Origin: UBA830 sp038146925
GTDB taxonomy: Bacteria > Pseudomonadota > Alphaproteobacteria > MPNO01 > UBA830
Direction: 5' to 3'
DNA: 64,000 bases
NCBI GenBank assembly: GCA_038146925.1
Contig: JAYQSP010000004.1
Coordinates: 200,031 to 264,030 of the forward strand
Part shown: piece after piece, positions 52,552 through 61,827 of the stretch
Layout of the letters: every line of letters starts with the position of its first letter
Numbering within the stretch: position 1 is the stretch's first letter
Translations under genes and position numbers: made by a program
The notes under the pieces: generated by a model
What the model saw: the letters and a program-made list of their open reading frames with translations, nothing else
The model's database searches: none
Told to the model about the DNA's origin: nothing

Positions 52552-55500
52552 TTATGCAATAAAATCACTTGCAGCGAGGTTATGAAGTCCAATCAGCTTA
52601 ATACTCATCTCAGTGTCAAGATCATTGTCCGTGTCAATGTAGACCATTGTGTAGTCATTGGTCGTACCAGCGTTATTGAAAATCTTGAAATAAATATCGC
52701 CCTGCTCGGACGTACCAAATGATTCAGTGCCATTAAATTTGAACGCATTATTACCATCAATATTTGTGCTCGCATCAATGAAGTGAAGATCGATCTTGTC
52801 CTGACCTCGTGTAAAGTCACGAATGACATCTGCACTCGAATAATTTGAACTACTGTCAGATGTTTTTATGAACACAAACTTATCTGCACCCGAACCACCG
52901 AATAAGACGTCTTTTCCTGCGTCACCCTGAAGAACATCATCACCAGCATCGCCCTTCAGCGTATCGTTACCCGAGCCACCGTAGAGCTTATCGTTGTTGT
53001 TGCCACCGTAGAGCTTGTCGTTGCCATTCTTACCCGCAAGAATGTCATTTCCCGTTTTTGCCAATTCAGTGTGTTGCTCCCACCAGTACCGAAAACTTAT
53101 CAACTCCAGAACCACCTGAGGCATGCTCAATATTCTTGATGATGTCTGTGCCATAACCAGTGTTTTGACTTGTCTTTGCAAGGTTAACAACTGAGTCTGT
53201 GCTGCCTGTCACATACAGCCAGTCTGTGCCTGAGCCACCATCTAGTATGTCATTGCCAGCATCCATGTAGAGACGGTCGTTACCCGAGCCACCGTAGAGC
53301 TTGTCGTCGTTGTTGCCACCGTAGAGCTTGTCGTCGTTGTTGCCACCGTAGAGCTTGTCGTTGCCATTCTTACCCTGAAGAATGTCATTCCCGTCTTTGC
53401 CAATTAGTGTGTTGCTCCCACCAGTACCGAAAAACTTATCAACTCCAGAACCACCTGAGGCATTGCTCAATATTCTTGATGATGTCTGTGCCATAACCAG
53501 TGTTTTGACCCGTTGTCTTTGCAAGGTTAACAAAAGAGTTCGTGCTGCCAGTCACATACAGCCAGTCTGTGCCTGAGCCACCATCTAGCGTGTCATTGCC
53601 AGCATCCATGTAGAGGATGTCGTTACGAGCCACCGTAGAGCTTGTCGTCGTTGTTGCCACCGTAGAGCTTGTCGTCGTTGTTGCCACCGTAGAGCTTGTC
53701 GTTGCCATTCTTTCCCTGAAGAATGTCATTCCCGTCTTTGCCAATTAGTGTGTTGCTCCCACCAGTACCGAAAAACTTATCAACTCCAGAACCACCTGAG
53801 GCATGCTCAATATTCTTGATGATGTCTGTGCCATAACCAGTGTTTTGACTTGTCTTTGCAAGGTTAACAACTGAGTCCGTGCTGCCTGTCACATACAGCC
53901 AGTCTGTGCCTGAGCCACCATCTAGTATGTCATTGCCAGCATCCATGTAGAGACGGTCGTTACCCGAGCCACCGTAGAGCTTGTTCAGAACCACCGTAGA
54001 GCTTTGTCGTCGTTGTTGCCACCGTAGAGCTTGTCGTTGCCATTCTTTCCTGAAGAATGTCATTACCGTCTTTGCCAATTAGCGTGTTGCTCCCACCAGT
54101 ACCGAAAACTTATCAACTCCAGAACCACCTGAGGCATGCTCAATATTCTTGATGATGTCTGTGCCATAACCAGTGTTTTGACTTGTCTTTGCAAGGTTAA
54201 CAACTGAGTCTGTGCTGCCTGTCACATACAGCCAGTCTGTGCCTGAGCCACCATCTAGTATGTCATTGCCAGCATCCATGTAGAGACGGTCGTTACCCGA
54301 GCCACCGTAGAGTTGTTGCCACCGTAGAGCTTGTCGTCGTTGTTGCCACCGTAGAGCTTGTCGTTGCCATTCTTTCCCTGAAGAATGTCATTCCCGTCGT
54401 TGCCAATTAGTGTGTTGCTCCCACCAGTACCGAAAAACTTATCAACTCCAGAACCACCTGAGGCATGCTCAATATTCTTGATGATGTCTGTGCCATAACC
54501 AGTGTTTTGACTTGTCTTTGCAAGGTTAACAACTGAGTCTGTGCTGCCTGTCACATACAGCCAGTCTGTGCCTGAGCCACCATCTAGTATGTCATTGCCA
54601 GCATCCATGTAGAGACGGTCGTTACCCGAGCCACCGTAGAGCTTGTCGTTGCCATTCTTTCCCTGAAGAATGTCATTCCCGTCGTTGCCAATTAGTGTGT
54701 TGCTCCCACCAGTACCGAAAAACTTATCAACTCCAGAACCACCTGAGGCATGCTCAATATTCTTGATGATGTCTGTGCCATAACCAGTGTTTTGCCTTGT
54801 CTTTGCAAGGTTAACAACTGAGTCCGTGCTGCCTGTCACATACAGCCAGTCTGTGCCTGAGCCACCATCTAGTGTGTCATTGCCAGCATCCATGTAGAGA
54901 CGGTCGTTACCCGAGCCACCGTAGAGCTTGTCGTCGTTGTTGCCACTGTAGAGCGTGTCGTTGCCATTCTCACCCTGAAGAATGTCATTCCTGTTGTTGC
55001 CTCTTCAGTGTGTTGTTGAACTGATCCCTGCATAAAGATTATCGTTAAAGTGTGGAGCCAATGGCGTTTTCAAGTCACCCAACCACACTAACGTGGTGGA
55101 GACGACAAGTTCAGGCTTGCCATTGTGGTTGCATAGCCAGCTTTTGTATCAACGAGCTCTGATAATTCAACACTCAGGCAGGACTATTTCCCAGCCTTCA
55201 CTTGAATTACTAATATCGACCGTGTCTGTACCTGAGGCGTCCCATAACGTCACGTAATTGCCTAAGAATGACGTTAAGTCATGACTACTATTTCCCTGCA
55301 TGAGTGGAAGTGTTTTTACCGTAGATATGCTGCAGCGCCACAACATCAAGGATCATTGGTGTAGCTGGATCATACGCAGTGAGATTCCAGTTATAGTCAT
55401 CGCCGTAAGACATGATCGTTGCCCAATCAATGTCTAATGAACCCAGACCTAATTCTGAAAAGGTTGACGGCCCGTTCCACCGAATCGTGAGGGTGTTTTA

Positions 55501-55995
55501 AACCTAGGAGTGGCCAAGCTCATGAATGAGTAAAACCAACCAGCACTACCAGGCGAATATGACGGAAGAGTGTTAGTTGACTATCGATATTTAAAAATAG
55601 GTCTCCAGTTGCGCCAGGATAATAGGTATCCCATGAATCGTAGTAAGAATCTGGGAATACCGATCGACCCCACGTACTGGTGCTAGTAAAAAATGGTACC
55701 CTCAAACCGGATAAAGAAAGAGTAATTTCACTCCCAGACTCATATGCAGCGTATGGGTGGTCAAAATAACCAACATAATTAAATTTGATATCTGTGTATA
55801 TACCAAATGTATTTAATGCGAGCTCAAGTGAATATTTAACATCTGATGGGCTTAACCAGTACTCACCGAAAATCCGTCAGCTAAGGCAAAATCCAATGAC
55901 CGAGCACTATCGAGCGACCAATAATAACCATTGGAAACTCCATCAATAAGGTCATCACCGGTTAAGCCAAAATATGATGGTGTCGGATTAGCCAT
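52552..55995 (-). pseudogene. Serralysin-type (M10) RTX metalloprotease, multiply frameshifted
   Basis: Start ATG 55995 opens MANPTPSYFGLTGDDLIDG. The M10 catalytic domain is readable across frames: LIHELGHS (55507-55524) followed after a one-base loss by LGLKHP, together the zinc motif HExxHxxGxxH; then ATIMSYGDDY (Met-turn) and LDVVALQHIYGKN. Downstream are many GGxGxDxLx calcium-binding RTX nonapeptides in nearly identical tandem blocks, then a C-terminal secretion region ending LIGLHNLAASDFIA. It would be exported by the PrtD/PrtE-like system encoded next. At least eight frame changes prevent translation as read. Confidence 0.88.
53090..55010 (-). repeat. Tandem array of about 0.3-kb RTX-encoding units
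   Basis: Six near-identical units inside the protease gene. The marker CCATCTAG (LDGG on the minus strand) recurs near 53237, 53581, 53918, 54251, 54580 and 54864, spacing 284-344 bases. Each unit encodes DWLYVTGSTDSVVNLAK, NTGYGTDIIKNIEHASGGSG and a variable number of 27-base KLYGGNNDD modules. Near-identity implies recent amplification and invites assembly error. Confidence 0.85.
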
Positions 55996-56378
55996 TTCTC
56001 AATCTCTTTTCGTTACATGTCATCGAGAAACATATTTTCAGCTCTCGATAAATCACAATATACAGACAGATTTTAGCATTAAGTACATCGAAATGATTTA
56101 TATAGGGGGCGTAAATACCAAGATGTATTCTAATTGCCTTGCACTGCTTTGGTTAGTGCGTTGGAATTGCGTTGACGAAAACGCCCGCACCCAGAGGCGT
56201 TCCACGCCTACCATAAATTCATCAATCTTGTCGACCGGCAAATCTTGAACACGTTGCTTCTAATAGAATATTCGAGAGGGTGCAGACTGTTAATCCTCGG
56301 GACGCTTCAACTCAACCGCATAAACCCAACGGATTCAACTACATTGTGCAGAGTCCCGAACCGGATCATACTTCGCCG
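55996..56378. other. Intergenic region spanning the right boundary of the AT-rich block
   Basis: No convincing gene. Composition is AT-rich to about 56150 and becomes GC-rich by about 56290, so the right boundary of the block lies within this stretch. A 105-codon open frame here (55931-56248) has no recognisable product. An open frame continuing fdhD up to GTG 56280 is possible but less likely than the ATG at 56379. Confidence 0.5.
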
Positions 56379-57263
56379 ATGACTGACAAAAACGACTTTC
56401 TGGTTCGCCCGGATCCGGCAGATCCGCGACTGACCGAGCGTGTCGCGGGAACGGATCAGGATGGAAACATCGTGGAAACCTCCGTACCCGTCGAGCGGCC
56501 CGTTTCCCTGTTTCTCAATAGCCGGGAAATCGTCACGCTGATGACGGTGGGCGACTACCCGGAGTGCCTGGCGGTCGGGTATCTGATCAACCAGAACATG
56601 CTGCGGCCCGACGACGTCGTCACCGGCATCGAGTTCGACGACTTGGCCGAGGCGGTGGTCGTCCGTACCGAGCGCGAAACCGATTTCGAGGAGAAACTGG
56701 CCAAGCAGACGCGGACATCGGGCTGTGCGCTGGGCACCGTGTTCGGCGACATCATGGAAACTTTCGAGGATACGGTGCTCGACCCGGACGCGCGGGTGAA
56801 GACGTCGTGGCTTTACGCGCTGACGGCCGCGATCAATACGACGCCGAGCCTGTATCTCGAAGCTGGCGCCATCCATGGCTGTGTGCTGTGCGAAGGCGAC
56901 CGGCCGCTGATCTACATGGAAGACGTCGGGCGCCACAACGCCGTCGACAAGATCGCGGGCTATATGTACCTCAACGACATCCCGGTCGCCGGCAAGATGT
57001 TCTACACGACCGGACGGCTGACCAGCGAAATGGTCATCAAGACGGTTCAGATGCAGATACCGGTCCTGATATCGCGGTCCGGCTTTACCGCCTGGGGCGT
57101 CGAACTGGCCCGGCAGGCGGGGCTGACCCTGATCGGCCGCGCCCGGGGCAAGCGTTTCATCGCGCTCTCGGGACAGGATCGCATTGTCTACGACGTGGAC
57201 CCGGACGCGGTTGCCGACGAACCGGCCCGGCTGCAACGCAAAGCGGCATCGGCCGACACGTGA
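56379..57263 (+). CDS. fdhD: FdhD sulfurtransferase (formate dehydrogenase maturation)
   Basis: 294 residues from ATG 56379; the frame is open to GTG 56280, but the 33 extra residues look unlike the family. FdhD transfers sulfur to the molybdenum cofactor of formate dehydrogenases. Typical stretches are VERPVSLFLNSREIVTLM, DYPECLAVGYLINQNML, GAIHGCVLCEG, MEDVGRHNAVDKIAGYM and FYTTGRLTSEMVIKTVQMQIPVLISRSGFT. The family's catalytic CxxC is represented by TSGCALG, with only one Cys, as in many alphaproteobacterial forms. It overlaps the next gene by four bases. Confidence 0.93.
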   Translation: MTDKNDFLVRPDPADPRLTERVAGTDQDGNIVETSVPVERPVSLFLNSREIVTLMTVGDYPECLAVGYLINQNMLRPDDVVTGIEFDDLAEAVVVRTERETDFEEKLAKQTRTSGCALGTVFGDIMETFEDTVLDPDARVKTSWLYALTAAINTTPSLYLEAGAIHGCVLCEGDRPLIYMEDVGRHNAVDKIAGYMYLNDIPVAGKMFYTTGRLTSEMVIKTVQMQIPVLISRSGFTAWGVELARQAGLTLIGRARGKRFIALSGQDRIVYDVDPDAVADEPARLQRKAASADT

Positions 57264-57844
57264 GCGTTTCGCTCGACTGGCAGGGGCCGGTGGGCGCCGG
57301 ACGCATCCCCGACGATCCGCTGATTTTCGAAAATCTGTGCCAGGCGGGGGTCTATCTGCGCATCAAATCGTATGATGGCGGGCGAATCGTCGCCTATGCG
57401 GGGCAGTCTGTGTCCTTGCTGGCGCGGTTCGATCAGCATTTGTCGTCGATGCTGGCGCTGGCCGCGCCGCTGCGCGATGCGGCGGGCAGCGTCGTGTTTT
57501 CCGGCGATGCCGCCGCCCGATTGGAGGCGTATGGCGATCTCGACCCGGTCTCGTCGCTGGCGGCGGCAGACGTGCAGCGGGTACGTTTTTTCTATGCATT
57601 GTGCGACGACTATTTCCATACCGAACATCTCAATCTCGCCGAAGGTCTCCTGCAAAGGCGGATCGCGCACCGCATCGCCGATGTCGAGAACGCGGTTGCC
57701 GCGCCCGGCGGGATGCCGGACGACGTTCCCGACCGCTGGGAGAACGATTTCGGCGCGCTCGATGCCGCCGACCGGGACCTTCTGTCCAACCTGCTCGGCG
57801 ACGAAGCCATGACCCTGGAGATGCCGACCGGTCATGCCGCCTGA
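57260..57844 (+). CDS. GIY-YIG-like domain protein in molybdenum-cofactor operon
   Basis: 194 residues from GTG 57260, overlapping fdhD (GTGA); its end overlaps mobA by 11 bases. The N-terminal part resembles a GIY-YIG nuclease-type domain: QAGVYLRIKSYDG (GVY at 30-32), IVAYAGQSVSLLARFDQHL (YAG at 46-48, R56, H60) and a later AEGLLQRRI, which could supply the catalytic Glu. I know of no named family for this operon position. It may bind or process nucleic acid or a nucleotide-like cofactor; any link to molybdopterin guanine dinucleotide is speculation. Translational coupling on both sides indicates a shared role. Confidence 0.75.
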   Translation: MSVSLDWQGPVGAGRIPDDPLIFENLCQAGVYLRIKSYDGGRIVAYAGQSVSLLARFDQHLSSMLALAAPLRDAAGSVVFSGDAAARLEAYGDLDPVSSLAAADVQRVRFFYALCDDYFHTEHLNLAEGLLQRRIAHRIADVENAVAAPGGMPDDVPDRWENDFGALDAADRDLLSNLLGDEAMTLEMPTGHAA

Positions 57845-58475
57845 CACCGACATCTGCGGCGTTCTTCTGGCGGGCGGTCAGTCGCGCCGAATGGGCGGCG
57901 GCGACAAGTGCCTGATGACGCTGGGCGGAAAAACCCTGCTCCAACATCTGATAGACGCTGCGCGGCCGCAGGTGGGACCGATGGTTCTCAACACCAATAG
58001 CGACCAAGGCCTGTTCGCCGGGTATCGCCTGCCGGTTGCCGCCGATGTCGTCGACGGCCATGCCGGACCGCTGGCAGGGGTGCTGACCGGGCTGGAATGG
58101 GCCGCGAAATCAGCGCCGGAATGCCGGTGGGTCGCCAGCTTCGCCTGCGACGCGCCGTTCGTGCCGGCCGATCTCGTGGCGCGACTGAAACTGGCAGTCG
58201 AGGCGGAAGGCGCCGCTATGGCCTGTGCCGCGTCGGGCGGGCGGCATCACCCGGTCTTCGCGCTTTGGCCGGTGCGTCTGGCCGCCGATCTGCGCGATGC
58301 GGTGGAACGGGAAGGTCTGCGAAAAGTCGACGACTGGACCGACCGGTACGCGCAGGCGCGTGTCGAATTTCCAACCGATGCGTACGATCCGTTCTTCAAC
58401 ATAAACCGGCCGGAGGATCTCGCCGAGGCAGAGGCCTTGCTGGCGCGTCTTTCCGGTGGTGAACTGGATACATGA
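57834..58475 (+). CDS. mobA: Molybdenum cofactor guanylyltransferase MobA
   Basis: 213-residue nucleotidyltransferase attaching GMP to molybdopterin to form the guanine dinucleotide needed by DMSO-reductase-type enzymes such as the one at 13604-16522. Motifs: GVLLAGGQSRRMGGGDKCL, DGHAGPLAGVLTGLEWA, FACDAPFVP and GRHHPVFALW. Length is usual. It overlaps the preceding gene and the following ModE-like gene. Confidence 0.95.
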   Translation: MPPDTDICGVLLAGGQSRRMGGGDKCLMTLGGKTLLQHLIDAARPQVGPMVLNTNSDQGLFAGYRLPVAADVVDGHAGPLAGVLTGLEWAAKSAPECRWVASFACDAPFVPADLVARLKLAVEAEGAAMACAASGGRHHPVFALWPVRLAADLRDAVEREGLRKVDDWTDRYAQARVEFPTDAYDPFFNINRPEDLAEAEALLARLSGGELDT

Positions 58476-58828
58476 ACCCGCCTGTTCCAGCGCCGCGTCT
58501 GCGCATCCTGCTCGGCAGGGAAATCGCCATGGGTCCCGGCAAGGCCGAACTGCTCGGCCTGATCGGGGAGACGGGATCGATCTCGGCCGCGGCGCGCGAA
58601 ATGGGTATGTCCTATCGCCGGGCGTGGACGCTGGTCGAAACCATGAACGGCGCGTTCCGCGAACCGGTCGTCGAGGCCGCGACCGGCGGGCGCGGCGGCG
58701 GCGGGGCGCAGGTGACGGAATTCGGGCGCGAGGCGCTGCAGCGCTATCGCGAAATGGAAGAAAAGGCCGTCAGCAGCGTGACAACGGAAATGGACGCCTT
58801 TGCGGAGATGCTCGACCCCGACGATTAA
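58472..58828 (+). CDS. ModE-type molybdate-responsive regulator, DNA-binding domain only
   Basis: 118-residue winged-helix protein of the LysR-type/ModE N-terminal class: KAELLGLIGETGSISAAAREMGMSYRRAWTLVETMN (helix-turn-helix), then GRGGGGAQVTEFGREALQRYR (wing). The C-terminal molybdate-binding (Mop) domains of full ModE are absent, so it is the short form common in alphaproteobacteria. It ends the fdhD-mobA operon and overlaps mobA by four bases. It probably regulates molybdoenzyme or cofactor genes. Confidence 0.9.
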   Translation: MNPPVPAPRLRILLGREIAMGPGKAELLGLIGETGSISAAAREMGMSYRRAWTLVETMNGAFREPVVEAATGGRGGGGAQVTEFGREALQRYREMEEKAVSSVTTEMDAFAEMLDPDD

Positions 58829-58963
58829 TATCCCCGACGGTCGATAGCCGCGGCGCGATGGGCAGTTTTATACTCAGGCGGGTTCCAACGAATGGAAGAA
58901 TCCTCCAAGACCCGGTAACGTTCGGTCGCAACCAGTTATATACGCCCATCGGAAGGTTTCGAC

Positions 58964-59935
58964 ATGAACACCGCTCTCGAAACACAGGTCACTCAACCGG
59001 GTTTTTCCGTCGAATGGATCAACAGCCATCTCGGCGCGGAGGTCACCGGCCTGAACATCGCCGGCGGCGTCAGTGACGGCGACGCGGCGGCGCTGGAGAT
59101 CGCGCTGGCGGAACATGAAGTCCTGGTGTTTCGCGGCCAGCCGTTGACCGGCGATCAGCTGATGGCGTTCGGCGAAAAATTCGGGCCGCTCAGCGTGCAT
59201 CCGTTTTCGCCCAACGATGCGGAAAACCCGGCGCTGATCCTGTTTCGCAACGATGCCGACACGCCGCCCTGGGGCACCGATACCTGGCATTCCGACGAGA
59301 CGTTCAGAAAGGTGCCGCCGATCGGCACCATGCTGCATGCGCTGGACGTGCCGAAATTCGGCGGCGACACGATGTTCGTTTCCATGACGGCGGCGTTCGA
59401 GGGGCTGAGCGACCGGATGCAGCATTTTCTGTCCGGACTCGAGGCGTATCACGATTTCACCGTGTTCACGGCATTGTTCGGAGAGACCGAGGAAGGGCGC
59501 GAAAAGCTGCGCGGATACGAGCGCGACTATCCGCCGCCACTGCACCCGGTGGTCGCCGAACATCCCGTCACGGGGAAGAAAATCCTGTTCGTGAATCCGC
59601 AGTTCACCGTCAAGATCAAGGGAATGGACGAGACCGAAAGCCGGCAGTTGCTGAACCAGCTGTACGATCTCGCCAAGGTGCCGGAATATCAGTACCGCCA
59701 TCATTGGGAAAACAACACGCTGGCGTTCTGGGACAACCGGTCGACCCAGCACTATGCGGTCCACGACTATTTCCCGAAAAAGCGATACATGCAGCGGGTG
59801 ACGATCACCGGCCGCGAAGCGCCGCGGAACGCCTATGACAGCGCCGACACAGAAGCCGTCCGGTCGCGAAAGACCGGTATCCCGTCGGATCTGCTGGCGC
59901 GGCAGGGCGGACACGCACCAAAGAAAGGGACGTGA
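58964..59935 (+). CDS. TauD/TfdA-family 2-oxoglutarate dioxygenase (fourth copy)
   Basis: 323-residue member, more diverged from the three at 1-2232. Iron ligands H109 and D111 (WHSDETF), with the later His in WDNRSTQHYAVHDY and the 2-oxoglutarate Arg near YMQRVTITG. TWHSDETF and AFWDNRSTQHYAV are closer to taurine/alkylsulfonate dioxygenase patterns than those of the tandem set. A sulfonate substrate would fit the sulfite oxidase operon, but this is inference. Confidence 0.9.
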   Translation: MNTALETQVTQPGFSVEWINSHLGAEVTGLNIAGGVSDGDAAALEIALAEHEVLVFRGQPLTGDQLMAFGEKFGPLSVHPFSPNDAENPALILFRNDADTPPWGTDTWHSDETFRKVPPIGTMLHALDVPKFGGDTMFVSMTAAFEGLSDRMQHFLSGLEAYHDFTVFTALFGETEEGREKLRGYERDYPPPLHPVVAEHPVTGKKILFVNPQFTVKIKGMDETESRQLLNQLYDLAKVPEYQYRHHWENNTLAFWDNRSTQHYAVHDYFPKKRYMQRVTITGREAPRNAYDSADTEAVRSRKTGIPSDLLARQGGHAPKKGT

Positions 59936-59957
59936 GGTATCTGCTGACGGTGGAGCC

Positions 59958-60869
59958 TCAGGTCAGGTGACCGCCAACGATCCCTGTCAATAGCAACCAG
60001 CCGAACAGCCGGTTCGATTTGAACTTGGCGAGGCAGTCCTTCGGTGCGTCGAGATCGACATCGGCGACCTGCCAGATCAACTGCGCCGTCCCCGCCGCGA
60101 GGCCGACCCAGAATATCCACCCCAGTCCGGCGCCGTATCCGGCAACGCCGAACAGGACGGCGGCCGCCAGATAGAACGCGACCAGCCATGGTTTCGACGC
60201 CAGCAGGCCAAGTGCGCGGGCCGACGACTTGACGCCCGCAGCGGGATCGTCCGGCCGGTCCTGGTGGGCGTAGATCGTGTCGTAACCCAGCGTCCAGAAG
60301 ATGCCGCCGGCATACAGGACGAAGGCCGGCCAGGGCAGGTCCGCCGCGACCGCCGCCCAGCCCAGAAGCGCCCCCCAGTTGAAGGCGAGGCCGAGCACGA
60401 ATTGCGGCCAGAACGTTACCCGCTTGGCCAGCGGATACAGAGCAACCAGCGACAGCGACGCGATCCCGGTCCAGATGGCGAAGGAATTGAACGAAAACAG
60501 AATGGCGGCGCTGACCGCGAGCTGGACAACGAACCACGCAAACGCCTGAGGCACCGTGACTTCGCCGGCCGGCAGCGGGCGGTCGCGGGTGCGGGCGACC
60601 TGCGCGTCGAATTTGCGGTCGAGGATGTCGTTCCACGTGCAGCCGCCGCCCCGCATCAGCAACGCACCGATTCCGAACAGCACGAAAAGGTGCCAGTTCG
60701 CGCTGTCGACGGATGCCATGGCGATGGCCCACCAGCACGGGAACAGCAGCAGCCAGGTGCCGATCGGCCGGTCGAAGCGGGACAGCCGGATGAACGGGTG
60801 CACCCGGCGCGGCATCAGACGGTCGACCCACCCGCCGCGCGGAATGTCGCTGGGAGACGGCGTGTTCAT
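59958..60869 (-). CDS. ubiA: 4-hydroxybenzoate polyprenyltransferase UbiA
   Basis: 303 residues from ATG 60869; the longer open frame has no ribosome site. Integral membrane prenyltransferase with about eight helices. The two Asp-rich motifs are NDILDRKFD and DTIYAHQDRPDD. It attaches the polyprenyl chain to 4-hydroxybenzoate in ubiquinone synthesis. It is divergent from rsmE, a common arrangement in alphaproteobacteria. Confidence 0.93.
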   Translation of the reverse strand: MNTPSPSDIPRGGWVDRLMPRRVHPFIRLSRFDRPIGTWLLLFPCWWAIAMASVDSANWHLFVLFGIGALLMRGGGCTWNDILDRKFDAQVARTRDRPLPAGEVTVPQAFAWFVVQLAVSAAILFSFNSFAIWTGIASLSLVALYPLAKRVTFWPQFVLGLAFNWGALLGWAAVAADLPWPAFVLYAGGIFWTLGYDTIYAHQDRPDDPAAGVKSSARALGLLASKPWLVAFYLAAAVLFGVAGYGAGLGWIFWVGLAAGTAQLIWQVADVDLDAPKDCLAKFKSNRLFGWLLLTGIVGGHLT

Positions 60870-60966
60870 AAACCGATATATAGCACAGGCCGACACGCCG
60901 GCAGATCGTCGTGTCGCCGTTAAAACCTGTCCATGGATTCGCTCCATCTATGCCAATATTCGCGCC

Positions 60967-61734
60967 ATGATCCAGAACCCGCACCCGGCCAACACCGACA
61001 CCCGCACAGGCGTCCGCCTGTTCGTCGAATACGATCTTGAAGACGATCACGCCGTCCCCGCGACGCCAGACCAGCACAATTATCTGCGCAGGGTGATGCG
61101 CCGGAAGGACGGCGATATGGTCGTGCTGTTCAACGGCCGTCACGGCGAGTGGCTTGCCCGCATCGCCTATGAGGGCAAGTCACGCTGCATCATGATCGTC
61201 GAACAGCATCTGCGGTCGCAGCGGGTGCCGCCCGACGTCTGGCTGCTGTTCGCGCCGGTGAAGGCGACGCCGATGAACAACATCGCGCGCATGTCGACCG
61301 AGCTTGGCGTTGGACGCATATGTCCTGTGCTGACCGAGCATACAGACGTAACGCGGACGAACACCGCGCGCCTGCGGTCGAACGCCGTCGAGGCGGCGGA
61401 GCAGTCCACGCGCCTCAACGTGCCGATCGTTAACGAACCCGTGCCGCTGGCGGAATTGCTGGAAGACTGGGACCCGGCGCGCCGGATCATCCTGTGCGCG
61501 GAAGCGGGCGCGGCGACGCCCATCCCGGACGCTCTTTCGGCGATCAGTCCGGGGGGCGCCTGGGCCGTAATGACAGGTCCGGAAGGCGGCTTCAGCCATT
61601 CCGAACTTGACGGACTCGCCAAACTGCCTTTTGTTACGCCCGTTCGTCTGGGGCCGCGAATTCTCCGGGCGGATACGGCGGTGGCGGCGGTGCTGGTGTG
61701 CTGGCAAAACCATCTTGGCGACTGGTCCGAATAA
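60967..61734 (+). CDS. rsmE: 16S rRNA (uracil1498-N3)-methyltransferase RsmE
   Basis: 255 residues from ATG 60967. SPOUT-class methyltransferase with an N-terminal PUA-like domain (QHNYLRRVMRRKDGDMVVLFNG) and the knot region AVMTGPEGGFSHSEL ... VRLGPRILRADTA, which binds AdoMet. It methylates U1498 of 16S rRNA. It precedes gshA, as often seen. Confidence 0.95.
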   Translation: MIQNPHPANTDTRTGVRLFVEYDLEDDHAVPATPDQHNYLRRVMRRKDGDMVVLFNGRHGEWLARIAYEGKSRCIMIVEQHLRSQRVPPDVWLLFAPVKATPMNNIARMSTELGVGRICPVLTEHTDVTRTNTARLRSNAVEAAEQSTRLNVPIVNEPVPLAELLEDWDPARRIILCAEAGAATPIPDALSAISPGGAWAVMTGPEGGFSHSELDGLAKLPFVTPVRLGPRILRADTAVAAVLVCWQNHLGDWSE

Positions 61735-61827
61735 GGCGCGAACGCATGCGGCGGGGGCCGCGCGCGTTTACGGATATTCACAACACGTCACTGGTCGGCG
61801 CTTGGAATAAGAAACGGACGAACGCGT

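Noticed and set aside
53090..55010. CRISPR-like array of regular repeats
   Set aside because: Units are about 300 bases and encode calcium-binding RTX repeats in frame; there are no short repeats with unique spacers.
55996..56250. Possible transposase remnant at the right edge of the AT-rich block
   Set aside because: A minus-strand reading gave no recognisable DDE or other transposase motif, and no terminal inverted repeats were found.
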